Assembly (NCBI GenBank): GCA_002309235.1 | Contig: DBXA01000056.1 | Coordinates: 1 to 14,426, forward strand | Direction of reading: 5' to 3' | DNA from: Christensenella sp. UBA1224 | GTDB lineage: Bacteria > Bacillota > Clostridia > Christensenellales > Aristaeellaceae | DNA length: 14,426 nucleotides | Shown here: one piece after another, positions 1-7,358 of the stretch | How the letters are laid out: each line of letters starts with the position of its first letter | Numbering within the stretch: the stretch's first letter is position 1 | The notes under the pieces: generated by a model | The model's database searches: none | What the model was told of the DNA's origin: nothing | What the model saw: the letters and a program-made list of their open reading frames with translations, nothing else | Position numbers and translations under genes: made by a program

Positions 1-207
1 GAGGTGACCGTGACTTACCACCTCACCTATACGGATGAACCGTATGTGGTGGAATATGTCAGCTATGACCGCGACTATTACGCGATCCGCAAGGAAGGCG
101 TAACGCTGTTCCTGATCCGCAAGGAGAAGGTACAAAATGTCATAGATACGGCGGAGAGTTACCGCCAGGGCACTTATACCGGCGCCAATGATACCTACGA
201 ATACTGA
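1..207 (+). CDS. C-terminal fragment of an unidentified protein (possibly DUF4340-like)
   Basis: The reading frame is open from the first base and ends in tandem stops TGA TAA at 205-210, so this is probably the 3' end of a longer gene cut by the window edge. A GTG at base 4 could start a 67-residue protein, but no upstream sequence is visible to show a ribosome binding site. The fragment is rich in Tyr and acidic residues. It has a beta-strand-like alternation (YVVEYVSYDRDYYAIRK) followed by a short helix near the end (KVQNVIDTAESYRQG). That pattern loosely resembles the end of DUF4340 proteins found with gliding-type ABC transporters, but this is a weak impression. A strong terminator follows directly, so this gene ends its transcript. 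Confidence 0.6.
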   Translation, partial: EVTVTYHLTYTDEPYVVEYVSYDRDYYAIRKEGVTLFLIRKEKVQNVIDTAESYRQGTYTGANDTYEY

Positions 208-223
208 TAAGCTCAATTCTCGG

Positions 224-251
224 CAGGGCTGCATCCGCAGCCCTGTTTTTT
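224..251 (+). terminator. Intrinsic terminator of the leftmost gene
   Basis: A perfect 9-bp stem (CAGGGCTGC / GCAGCCCTG) with a 4-base ATCC loop is followed at once by six T residues (246-251). It lies 17 bases after the stop codon at 205-207 and separates that gene from the chromate transporter pair. Confidence 0.92.
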
Positions 252-327
252 ACCTTCTGTGCGTGCTTGCAGAATTAACAGGTATATCTTATGGTTGTTA
301 CGGGAATAAATAGCAGGAGGGCTCAGT

Positions 328-873
328 ATGAGGGAACTGCTGGAGCTGATATTGATTTTTGCCCGCATAGGCGCTGTCACATTCGGAGGCGGCTATGCGA
401 TGCTTCCTATCCTTCGGCGTGAACTGGTTGAAAAACGCGGCTGGACGACTGATGAGGAGCTCATGGATTATTACGCGATCGGGCAGTGCACTCCGGGCAT
501 CATAGCCGTGAATACAGCCACTTTTATAGGGCTCAAGCGCAAGGGCATCCCGGGCGGGATCGCGGCAACGATCGGCATCGTGCTTCCGAGTATCGTGATC
601 ATCTCGATCATCGCGGCGTTCATCAATAATTTCGCGGAATATGCGGTAGTGCGCAATGCTTTCGCGGGAATCCGCGTATGTGTGTGCGTGCTTATCGTGA
701 GCGCCGTTGTGAAGCTCTGGAAAAAGAGCGTCACGGATGCTCTCACGCTTGCGATATTCGCGATCGTTTTCCTCGTGAGCGTGTTTTTTGATGTATCGCC
801 GGTGCTGCTTGTGCTCATAAGCGCGGCAGTCGGCATACTCCTTCAGGCAGGAAAGGCGGTGAAAGCGAAATGA
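328..873 (+). CDS. chrA: Chromate transporter, first half-size subunit (short-chain CHR/ChrA family)
   Basis: This 181-residue hydrophobic protein belongs to the CHR family of inner-membrane anion transporters, named for chromate efflux. The natural substrate of most clostridial members is unknown. Family signs are the FGGG motif at residues 19-22 in the first helix, the CTPG motif at 54-57 with VN at 61-62, and a run of hydrophobic segments to residue 175. Full-length CHR proteins are about 400 residues with two homologous halves. This is a single half, and the next gene supplies the other, so the two probably form a heterodimer. The ATG at 328 has AGGAGG at 315-320. Upstream, TTGCAG (267-272) and TATGGT (290-295) with a 17-base spacer are a weak promoter candidate. 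The stop overlaps the next start as ATGA. No chromate-responsive regulator is visible, so a chromate role is inferred only from the family. Confidence 0.93.
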   Translation: MRELLELILIFARIGAVTFGGGYAMLPILRRELVEKRGWTTDEELMDYYAIGQCTPGIIAVNTATFIGLKRKGIPGGIAATIGIVLPSIVIISIIAAFINNFAEYAVVRNAFAGIRVCVCVLIVSAVVKLWKKSVTDALTLAIFAIVFLVSVFFDVSPVLLVLISAAVGILLQAGKAVKAK

Positions 874-1451
874 TCCTGTTCCAGCTCTTTTATGAATTCA
901 TGAAGACCGGTCTTTTCGCCGTAGGCGGCGGTATGGCCACATTGCCGTTCCTGTACAGTATGTCTGAAAGATTCGGCTGGTTTACTTCTTCCGATGTCGC
1001 CGATATGCTCGCCGTTTCGGAATCCACACCGGGGCCTATCGGTGTGAATATGGCGACCTACGTCGGCTTTACACTCAAGGGCATCCCCGGTGCGGTCATA
1101 GCGACGGCGGGCCTCGTACTGCCTTCACTGGTCGTGATCTGTATCGTTTCTTACTTTCTGAGGGCGTTCAGGGATAATAAATACGTGAACTCGGTGTTTT
1201 ACACGCTGCGCCCGGTATCGACGGGGCTGATCGCTGCGGCAGGCGTTTCTGTCATCATGACCTGCATGGTGGATCTCGCGGCTTTCCGCGGATCACATCT
1301 CTTTACGGATCTTATCGACCTCAAGGCGTTGGCACTCGCTGCCGTGCTCGTCGTACTCATGAATTTTGTGAAGCCCTTGAAAAAGCTGCATCCGGTCGTG
1401 TTCATCGCCTTTTCGGCGATCGTGGGGATCCTTTTCGGCTTTGCGGGGTAG
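870..1451 (+). CDS. chrA: Chromate transporter, second half-size subunit (short-chain CHR/ChrA family)
   Basis: This 193-residue protein is the second single-domain CHR protein, homologous to its upstream neighbour. It has GGG at residues 19-21, the conserved STPGPIGVN segment at 52-60, and hydrophobic segments in the second half. Its ATG overlaps the preceding stop by four bases (ATGA at 870-873), so translation is almost certainly coupled, which suits equal amounts of two subunits of one membrane complex. The TPGPIGVN form is closer to the textbook CHR motif than the CTPGIIAVN form in the first gene, so the two halves have diverged rather than being recent copies. The likely role is membrane transport of an oxyanion such as chromate or sulfate; which one cannot be read from sequence. 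A hairpin just downstream ends the operon. Confidence 0.93.
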   Translation: MILFQLFYEFMKTGLFAVGGGMATLPFLYSMSERFGWFTSSDVADMLAVSESTPGPIGVNMATYVGFTLKGIPGAVIATAGLVLPSLVVICIVSYFLRAFRDNKYVNSVFYTLRPVSTGLIAAAGVSVIMTCMVDLAAFRGSHLFTDLIDLKALALAAVLVVLMNFVKPLKKLHPVVFIAFSAIVGILFGFAG

Positions 1452-1469
1452 TATATATCCGAAATAAAT

Positions 1470-1515
1470 AAAACAACTGCCGAAGAGATCAGATGATACA
1501 ATCGGCAGTTGTTTT
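1470..1515. terminator. Bidirectional hairpin terminator between chrA pair and lipocalin-like gene
   Basis: A perfect 14-bp inverted repeat (AAAACAACTGCCGA at 1470-1483, TCGGCAGTTGTTTT at 1502-1515) flanks an 18-base loop. The outer pairs are A/T, so both strands end in a T-rich run. It lies 18 bases after the plus-strand chrA stop and about 100 bases beyond the minus-strand gene ending at 1617. The large loop and short T run make it less classical than the other terminators here. Confidence 0.75.
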
Positions 1516-1616
1516 GTTACGTAATAACTGACATCCGGGTCAAACTCGAAGAACGTATGATTGGGATCGCTGCGGGTACAATAACCGTGCCCGTTCGTCA
1601 CGGCTTTGAATAACTG

Positions 1617-2342
1617 TCATTTCCCGGCTGAGTCTTCAGCGTTGATCCCTTCTGTATCCGGAGTCTTCGACAGATACAGGGTCATACCGGAAGAATCCAT
1701 GAAAAGCATATCTTTTTCCCGGTCATAGCCAATGGGGAAGCCCAAGCCCTGTTCGGAAACACGCAGCCTTCCATCGAGGATCTCCCAGTTTAATGCGTAA
1801 GTCTCCTGGCCGGCGATCACGAGCGTACAGCCGCCATCCGGGTCAAAGACCAGGTCCACATTGATCCCGTATTCTGAAACGTCATAAAGCTCGCCTTCGG
1901 TGAGGAACCCCGCTGCTGTCCAGTGACCTGTAATATCTTCAGCGGTGATGGGACTTCCTTCCCCGGCATCGTTTTTTGAAAGGTACATGACCATCGGCAC
2001 GCCGTATTCAACGATATCTTTGGCGAGCATGCCGTCCGTATACCGGTATTCCTCTGTGTATCCGTTTGCTTCTGTTATCAGGACGCCGTCCCGGATCTCC
2101 CATGTACCGGACGCCGTTCCCGCTGCCGCATCCATGGTAAAGGTTCCGTCATCGGAAAAAGTAAACAGGAGAATGATGCCGGTCTGCAGACCGGGCTGTA
2201 CGGTATCCTCCCAGGCGACCCGGTCGACGGTCCACCGTCCGGGTATCATGTCGGCGGTAAGCGTCTCTTCCTCCGCAGCGGCAGCGGCTTGTATGAGCAG
2301 GCAGAGAGCCAGCAGGAGCAAAAAGGCTGTTTTCATTCGCAT
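1617..2342 (-). CDS. Secreted protein with two tandem lipocalin-like repeats
   Basis: This 241-residue protein starts with a signal peptide: MRMK, a Leu/Ala-rich core at residues 5-18, then an Ala run ending near residue 23. There is no lipobox cysteine at the cleavage region, so it is probably released or wall-associated. The mature part has two similar units of about 95 residues. Each begins with an acidic TAD/TAED segment and a G-x-W (GRW 35-37, GHW 139-141), has a WEI-DG-L turn (81-88 and 186-193), and closes with YLSK (120-123 and 223-226). This matches lipocalin-like or DUF5640-like repeats common in secreted clostridial proteins; ligand and role are unknown. The ATG at 2342 was chosen because an AAGGAAGG stretch lies just upstream and the signal peptide begins there. 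ATG at 2336 (MKT) is almost as good. A GTG at 2390 would overlap the upstream gene and add a charged tail before the signal peptide. The HAD gene lies 38 bases upstream on the same strand, so co-transcription is plausible. Confidence 0.85.
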   Translation of the reverse strand: MRMKTAFLLLLALCLLIQAAAAAEEETLTADMIPGRWTVDRVAWEDTVQPGLQTGIILLFTFSDDGTFTMDAAAGTASGTWEIRDGVLITEANGYTEEYRYTDGMLAKDIVEYGVPMVMYLSKNDAGEGSPITAEDITGHWTAAGFLTEGELYDVSEYGINVDLVFDPDGGCTLVIAGQETYALNWEILDGRLRVSEQGLGFPIGYDREKDMLFMDSSGMTLYLSKTPDTEGINAEDSAGK

Positions 2343-2380
2343 ATTCCTTCCTTCTTCTGATCGGTGTTGTATGTATTCGT

Positions 2381-3079
2381 TTATGTGCACTGCATGGTGC
2401 AGACACGGTCTGCGGAAAACATGGCCTGGACGACCGGCAGAAGGCCGGTGAAGTCATCCCGAATGACGACGGACAGGCTGCGAATCTCATCCCAACTGTC
2501 TTTGGCGCAGATATCCCTGACTGCGAATACGCGCATGCCCGCCTCGGAAGCGCTTTTTACGGCGTACAGGGCATCCTCAAAGACTACTGTATCATCTGCC
2601 GGGATGCCGAGCAAGCCGGCAACGCGGGGAAAATAGCCCGGGGCACTTTTGGGCATGCCCACGGTATCTTCGGATATGATGAATTCCATATAATCCGCTA
2701 TCCCATGATGCTCGAGGGCCCGGCGGGCGATATCGGCAGGCGTTGCAGTCGCCACGCACATTTTTACGCCATGGGCTTTGAGCATTGCGAGAAAGGGGAG
2801 GACCCCCTTCTTCTTTTCTATGCGTGAACGATAGATGGGATCCAGGTATTCCTCATATTCCCGGATGATCGCAGCGTAGTCCATACCGAGCTCGGGGTGA
2901 AGGGCGGCGAAAAGCCTGGCCGCCTTGTGTGAAGAGGTCTCTATCTCGCGTCCCTTGAGCTCTTCCGGCATAGGGATCGAATGCCTTTCGCAAAAGGCGT
3001 AGTTTTGCTTGCGCCATTCCAGCATGCTCTCAAGAAGTGTACCGTCCATATCGAATATGGCGCCTTTGAATCCGGCCAT
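2381..3079 (-). CDS. HAD-superfamily hydrolase (phosphatase or beta-phosphoglucomutase-like)
   Basis: This 232-residue cytosolic protein has all four HAD motifs. Motif I is FDMDGT with D10 as the nucleophile and D12 as acid/base. Motif II is the VATAT segment with T111. Motif III is K144 in GMPKSAPGYF. Motif IV is FEDA with E168 and D169 binding Mg2+. The helical cap after motif I (about residues 16-90) marks a subfamily I enzyme, close to phosphoglycolate phosphatase or beta-phosphoglucomutase. The substrate cannot be told from sequence and is probably a small phosphorylated metabolite. The ATG at 3079 is preceded by GAGG about nine bases upstream. Its start lies only 18 bases after the AlaX stop, so the two genes are almost certainly one transcript. 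The C-terminal tail (SADRVCTMQCT) looks unstructured. Confidence 0.92.
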   Translation of the reverse strand: MAGFKGAIFDMDGTLLESMLEWRKQNYAFCERHSIPMPEELKGREIETSSHKAARLFAALHPELGMDYAAIIREYEEYLDPIYRSRIEKKKGVLPFLAMLKAHGVKMCVATATPADIARRALEHHGIADYMEFIISEDTVGMPKSAPGYFPRVAGLLGIPADDTVVFEDALYAVKSASEAGMRVFAVRDICAKDSWDEIRSLSVVIRDDFTGLLPVVQAMFSADRVCTMQCT

Positions 3080-3097
3080 CGTATAACCTCGCTTCTG

Positions 3098-4291
3098 TCA
3101 GGATCTGAGTGATTCTTCCGCCTGCCTGAGTGCTCCCTCTGCGTTTGCTGCCGAGCCCTGTGCGAATTCGGGCCTGCCGCCGCCTTTGCCGCCGTTGGCT
3201 TTCGCGGCGGAAGAGAGGAGGCTTCCGACATTCTGCGTACAGTTTCCGCCGCGGACAAATACCAGAAGGCTTGAACTGTCTGTTTCGGAGGCGCACAGCA
3301 CATAGGCGTCATGATCGGCGGCGAAAGCGCCGGCCGCATCGCGCAATGCTTCGACGTCTTCGCCGTTGAAGATGCAGGTGTAAATGCTTCGGCCGTCGGC
3401 GGATACGGAAGGCGTGCATTTTTCAAGCTCGAGGAGTATCAGCTTTCTGCGCAGATCGCGTATATCGGAGGAAAGCTCCGCGCACTTTTCCCTGAGACGC
3501 GAGACTGCCGCCGGCAGGTCGCTCCAGGAAGAGGAAAGCGTGTTCGCTGCCTTCAGCGCGGCGTCTGTCTTTGATCGGTTATCGCGGACAGCGCGCATGC
3601 CGGCGAGAAAGGAGACGCGCATTTTTCCCCTGGCGGGTTTTGTGTCGATGATCCGCATACAGCCGACTTCACCCGTACGCAGAGGATGTGTCCCGCCGCA
3701 GGCACAGTATTCATCCGGCGCGATCCAGACGACGCGGATATGCTCATCCACTGTCGGAGCTTTGCGCATGGGAAGGGTCTCAAGCTCTTCAGGGGATGGG
3801 AACCAGCACTTGATCGGCTCGTCTTGCGTGATCCAATCGTTGACCTCTTCCTCAAGGGCGATGATCTCGTCTTCGGAAAGATGAGTCCTGCCGTCGGGGA
3901 AGGTAACGTCTATGGTGGAGATATCGCCGCTGATATGAAGACCGTGGGTGAAAGCACCGTAGTGCACGTACAGAAGGTGTGCCAGCATATGATCTGCGCA
4001 ATGCTGCTGCATATGGTCGCGCCTTCGCACAGGGTCGATCTCACAGTGTACCTTTTCTCCGGCTTCCAGTTCACCCTCGATCGTGTGTACTACATCGCCG
4101 TCGACGGAATCCACGTCGATGACCTTCCGCCCGTTGATGGTGCCGGTATCGTAAGGCTGCCCGCCGCTTGTCGGATAGAAAGCCGTCCTGTCGAGCCATA
4201 TCTGTGTTTTTTCTGAAGACGGCACAGCCTTTGTGACAACTGCATCAAAGGAAAGGAGGCGGGCATCCTCATAGTAAAGACGTTCTGTCAT
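3098..4291 (-). CDS. alaX: Alanyl-tRNA editing protein AlaX, long form with DHHA1-type tail
   Basis: This 397-residue cytosolic hydrolase belongs to the AlaX family, which clears mischarged Ser- or Gly-tRNA(Ala) in trans and resembles the editing half of alanyl-tRNA synthetase without the catalytic core. The N-terminal part has the conserved FYPTSGGQP (38-46). The zinc site is complete: H97 and H101 in HCADH, and C198 and H202 in CGGTH. A charged, probably coiled-coil stretch follows around 265-300. The C-terminal region ends with the Gly-rich GGKGGGRPEF (367-376) typical of DHHA1. The ATG at 4291 is preceded by GAGGTG eight bases upstream and by a good promoter (4320-4348). The frame stays open upstream to about 5047, but that extension runs antisense through the PIG-L gene and is rejected. 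It is the first gene of the leftward cluster with the HAD hydrolase. Whether it removes Ser, Gly or another amino acid is unknown. Confidence 0.94.
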   Translation of the reverse strand: MTERLYYEDARLLSFDAVVTKAVPSSEKTQIWLDRTAFYPTSGGQPYDTGTINGRKVIDVDSVDGDVVHTIEGELEAGEKVHCEIDPVRRRDHMQQHCADHMLAHLLYVHYGAFTHGLHISGDISTIDVTFPDGRTHLSEDEIIALEEEVNDWITQDEPIKCWFPSPEELETLPMRKAPTVDEHIRVVWIAPDEYCACGGTHPLRTGEVGCMRIIDTKPARGKMRVSFLAGMRAVRDNRSKTDAALKAANTLSSSWSDLPAAVSRLREKCAELSSDIRDLRRKLILLELEKCTPSVSADGRSIYTCIFNGEDVEALRDAAGAFAADHDAYVLCASETDSSSLLVFVRGGNCTQNVGSLLSSAAKANGGKGGGRPEFAQGSAANAEGALRQAEESLRS

Positions 4292-4319
4292 TTTGTTCTC
4301 ACCTCTGTCTGATAGGTTT

Positions 4320-4348
4320 ATGATACGACATGAAAGGCTGCGTTGCAA
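4320..4348 (-). promoter_or_regulatory. Sigma-A-type promoter for alaX
   Basis: On the minus strand, TTGCAA (4343-4348) and TATCAT (4320-4325) are separated by exactly 17 bases, with 4/6 and 5/6 matches to the -35 and -10 consensus. The start would fall near 4313, giving a leader of about 20 bases that holds the GAGGTG ribosome binding site of alaX. Confidence 0.7.
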
Positions 4349-4391
4349 GAGGAATATGCTTTTTTCTCTCATATCGTTTACAGCTGTACGC

Positions 4392-4420
4392 TTGTACACG
4401 CTGCCGGTTTGTGTTATCTT
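4392..4420 (+). promoter_or_regulatory. Weak promoter candidate for the PIG-L gene
   Basis: TTGTAC (4392-4397) and TATCTT (4415-4420) lie 17 bases apart, matching consensus at 3/6 and 4/6. It is placed correctly for the gene starting at 4452 and diverges from the alaX promoter, but the match is poor. Confidence 0.35.
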
Positions 4421-4451
4421 ACCGTATATGTCAGGTAAGAAGGTGCTGCAT

Positions 4452-5939
4452 ATGAGAAGAAGGATCGCGTTGTGCATACTGCTTGCGGTATGCTTTGCTA
4501 TATTTCCTGCCTTTGGGGAAGAGGGCTTTACGGCAGAAGCGGAATTGAAAGGCTTTTCGGGTTTTGTCGAAGAGGGGAGCGGTATGACCGTGACAGGCGA
4601 TATCACCTCGAAACAGCCCATCAGATCTGTCCATGCCGAGTTGTATGACAGGCGGGCTCTGGAAACGGAAAGCGAATATGATTGGTACAGCGAAGGCAGC
4701 GATGAATTTTCCGTACCCGCATATTCGATATTCAGACATCTCCTGAAGAGCGTGACACCCGGTGAAAAGCATATCACCGTCACTGCATTCGGCGATAACG
4801 GCTCCTGTACGCTGCTCGATAATGACCTGTACTTTGCGGGTGACGCAAAACCTGCTGCAAATATTACAATCGAATGTGAGATAACCTGCAGCGATGAGCG
4901 CCCGTGGATCTGGACAGACCAGAAGCTTTGGTCCGGCTGGGAGAGCGCAGGTGTATCTGATCTCTTGAAGATCGAACTGCCTGCGGACAAAAAAGGAGAA
5001 GGCATCACCATTATCTGGCGTGAAGCGCCGGAACGTGCTATGATCACATTTTATAATAAATACGGCCGAATTCTGGAGTCTGTCCAGCAGTCGGAATCAT
5101 TTTGCCCGATAAATGCGTATTACGATATGCCTGCCGGAACGGCGTCCCTGACAATCATGGCGCCGAAGGGCACTTTTATCGAAGAGCTGCTCGTCTATGA
5201 GAAGGGCAGGGTTTCCGAGGTCGTCGAAAAGTGGGAAAAAACGCCGGAAAAGATGGACCTCATGCTGATCCCGACGCACCAGGACGATGAACACCTGTTC
5301 TTCGGAGCACTGATCGAAAAGTATTCAGGCACAAAGGATTTAGGTGTTCTGTATATGGTAGATTGCGGTCATGACAGGTATCTGGAGGCGCTGGACGGTC
5401 TTTGGTCAGCGGGACTCAGGACTTATCCCGTCTTCATGGGTTATCTCGATGCGATTCCCGGAGGCCGCAGAGGAGCTTATTCCCGCTGGGGCGGCAAGGA
5501 AGCTGTCGTAGAGAGTATCGTTGAACAGCTGCGCAAATACCGGCCGGAGGTCGTTGTGACGCATGACCTGGAGGGCGAATACGGCCATTTCCAGCATATC
5601 ATAACGGCGGAAAGCGTGATAGAGGCGGTCAAAGCAGCCGGGGATCCTTCCATGTATCCGGAAAGTGCTGAAAAGTATGACGCCTGGCAGGTGAAAAAGC
5701 TGTATATCCATTTATACGGGGAGAATGTTGTCAGGTTTGACTGGAACGCCCCTCTGGAAGGATACGGCGGCATGACGGGGCTTGAAGCGGTGCATATGTG
5801 CTACAATAAGCACCGTTCCCAGCAGAGATTCGTATCCTTCCGGCTGGCTACTCTGTACACGTGCGAGGAATTCGGGCTGTATTATTCCGCGATCGGCCCG
5901 GATAAGCTTCACAACGATCTTTTTGAGAAGCTGGAGTAG
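4452..5939 (+). CDS. Secreted PIG-L/LmbE-family deacetylase with N-terminal beta-rich region
   Basis: This 495-residue exported protein begins with a signal peptide (MRRR, then a hydrophobic core to about residue 20, likely cleaved before EEG). Residues 24 to about 265 look beta-rich and match no family I recognise; they may form one or two carbohydrate-binding-like sandwiches. The C-terminal part is a PIG-L-type zinc deacetylase. It has HQDDE at 276-280 (metal ligands H276 and D279; usually HPDDE), and the GEYGHFQH segment at 375-382 with H379 and H382, one of which should complete the metal site. D278 is the usual general base. Relatives remove acetyl from N-acetylglucosaminyl groups, so a surface or environmental amino-sugar glycan is the likely substrate. 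The ATG at 4452 was chosen because AGGTG lies six bases upstream and the signal peptide starts there; earlier in-frame ATGs add an unlikely tail. It is monocistronic, with a terminator after it. Confidence 0.9.
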   Translation: MRRRIALCILLAVCFAIFPAFGEEGFTAEAELKGFSGFVEEGSGMTVTGDITSKQPIRSVHAELYDRRALETESEYDWYSEGSDEFSVPAYSIFRHLLKSVTPGEKHITVTAFGDNGSCTLLDNDLYFAGDAKPAANITIECEITCSDERPWIWTDQKLWSGWESAGVSDLLKIELPADKKGEGITIIWREAPERAMITFYNKYGRILESVQQSESFCPINAYYDMPAGTASLTIMAPKGTFIEELLVYEKGRVSEVVEKWEKTPEKMDLMLIPTHQDDEHLFFGALIEKYSGTKDLGVLYMVDCGHDRYLEALDGLWSAGLRTYPVFMGYLDAIPGGRRGAYSRWGGKEAVVESIVEQLRKYRPEVVVTHDLEGEYGHFQHIITAESVIEAVKAAGDPSMYPESAEKYDAWQVKKLYIHLYGENVVRFDWNAPLEGYGGMTGLEAVHMCYNKHRSQQRFVSFRLATLYTCEEFGLYYSAIGPDKLHNDLFEKLE

Positions 5940-5976
5940 GATGATTTGACAGATCCGCATAAATGACGAACATATG

Positions 5977-6012
5977 AAAAGGAGGCATGACGTGAAGATC
6001 ATGCCTCCTTTT
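5977..6012. terminator. Bidirectional intrinsic terminator
   Basis: A perfect 14-bp stem (AAAAGGAGGCATGA at 5977-5990, TCATGCCTCCTTTT at 5999-6012) with an 8-base loop lies between the stops of the convergent PIG-L gene (5939) and CNNM gene (6057). A T run follows on the plus strand, and the A/T outer pairs give a T run on the minus strand too. It should end both transcripts. Confidence 0.93.
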
Positions 6013-6056
6013 TGAACTGCTTGGATGCGAACCCGTCAAAAGGACGGTTTATCAGG

Positions 6057-7358
6057 TTATTCCTCTGAATTTTCGTCTTCTTCATCCCGGATTGGCTCGG
6101 CATGAACGGTAAGCCGTCTGACGCGTAGGTTCTGCGTCTTTGTGACGGTCACTGTGAGATTCCGCCAGGTGAAGCTGTCGCCTTCCTTTGGGTAATCGTT
6201 CAGCATTTCGATGGCCCAGCCGCCTATCGTGGTGTTTTCGAATTCCTCCGTATCCCTGTCGTCGAGTCCGAGCTCATCAAACAGGTCGTCCAGGCGCATA
6301 TCACCGTCGACATCATAATCCGTATCGTTCAGCTTGCTGATCTCGTTTTCGATAACGTCTGTCTCATCCCAAATCTCGCCTACCAGCTGTTCCAACACAT
6401 CTTCCATCGTAAGCACGCCCATGGTCCCGCCGTATTCATCCGTTACGACCACCATATGGCTCTTTTCCCTTTTCATTTCAGCCAAGACATCCGGAAGGGG
6501 CATGGCGCGGTGCACATAATGGACCGGCATCAGAAGGGGACGTATCTCGGAAGCCAGGTCTGAGACCTGACTGCTCCCGCCCAGGCTGCGCCTGAGCAGG
6601 CTGTTGATATGCAGTATGCCTATCATATGGTCGATGGTACCCTGGTATACCGGTATGCGGGAGTACCCGCTGTCGATGACCTTGTCGATATCCTTTTCCG
6701 TGATATCGTCGATATCGAGAGCGATCGTGTCTACGCGGGGGGTGATGACTTCGTATGCCAGAACATCGTCAAAATCCAATGCGCTCTGCAGAAGGTCCGA
6801 GCGCTCTTCGTCGATAACGCCTTCATCCTCGGCATTTTCGATGAGGAGCTCCAGGTCGTCCTCCGTAACGGCGGGAGCATCGCTCCGGTTGCGGCGCCAG
6901 AGGCGCGCGATGCGGTCCACGAGCCATCCTGCAGCCTTCGTGAAAGGCCTGAACAGCGTGCATATCCACTTGAGCGGTAACGAAAGGAAGCCGGATGCCC
7001 TTTCGGGGTTCGAGGTGGCTATCATCTTAGGTGTCGTCTCACCGAAGATAAGGAGGAGCACGGTCATCACGATCGTTGCGATATATGCATACCCATCGCC
7101 GAGGAGCTCCAGCACGATCAGCGTCGCTACAGAAGATGAGGCGATGTTGACCAGGTTATTGCCCAGAAGTATCGCGATCAGTGCGCTCGTATAATCTTCC
7201 TTGAGCGCAAGGGCGTATTTATCCTTCTTTTTGCCGGTCTCTTCTGCCCTGTGACGAAGCTTGATATCAGACGCGGCCGCGTAAGCGGATTCAGAGCCGG
7301 AAAAGAAGGCGGAGAAGAAGATCAGGATGATAATCGTCAGGAAGTATACCGTAAGCAT
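6057..7358 (-). CDS. CNNM/CorC-family membrane protein: DUF21, CBS pair, CorC_HlyC domain
   Basis: This 433-residue inner-membrane protein has the full domain set of the CNNM/CorC/TlyC (hemolysin-C-like) family, linked to Mg2+ or other divalent cation transport. The DUF21 membrane domain covers about 1-150, with the conserved GNN (66-68) and GETTPK (106-111) segments. A cytosolic linker precedes ITPR (205-208) at the head of the first CBS motif. A second CBS motif follows at about 275-330 with the DEYGG turn (307-311) and the VLEQLVGEIWDE segment. The CorC_HlyC domain is at about 345-420, and the tail is highly acidic (DEEDENSEE). The ATG at 7358 overlaps the TAA stop of the upstream paralogue by one base (TAATG), so translation is coupled. 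Cation specificity cannot be read from sequence, and the family is often misnamed hemolysin. Confidence 0.94.
   Translation of the reverse strand: MLTVYFLTIIILIFFSAFFSGSESAYAAASDIKLRHRAEETGKKKDKYALALKEDYTSALIAILLGNNLVNIASSSVATLIVLELLGDGYAYIATIVMTVLLLIFGETTPKMIATSNPERASGFLSLPLKWICTLFRPFTKAAGWLVDRIARLWRRNRSDAPAVTEDDLELLIENAEDEGVIDEERSDLLQSALDFDDVLAYEVITPRVDTIALDIDDITEKDIDKVIDSGYSRIPVYQGTIDHMIGILHINSLLRRSLGGSSQVSDLASEIRPLLMPVHYVHRAMPLPDVLAEMKREKSHMVVVTDEYGGTMGVLTMEDVLEQLVGEIWDETDVIENEISKLNDTDYDVDGDMRLDDLFDELGLDDRDTEEFENTTIGGWAIEMLNDYPKEGDSFTWRNLTVTVTKTQNLRVRRLTVHAEPIRDEEDENSEE

Noticed and set aside
2343..2390. GTG start for the lipocalin-like protein
   Set aside because: It would overlap the HAD gene and place a charged segment before the signal peptide; the ATG at 2342 has a ribosome binding site.
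4293..4451. Longer start for the PIG-L gene (53 more codons)
   Set aside because: The added segment lacks a ribosome binding site at its start and would place the signal peptide internally; it also overlaps the alaX promoter.
4292..5047. Open N-terminal extension of about 252 codons on AlaX (minus strand)
   Set aside because: It runs antisense through the PIG-L gene. AlaX has a good ribosome binding site and promoter at 4291-4348, and its family start is there.
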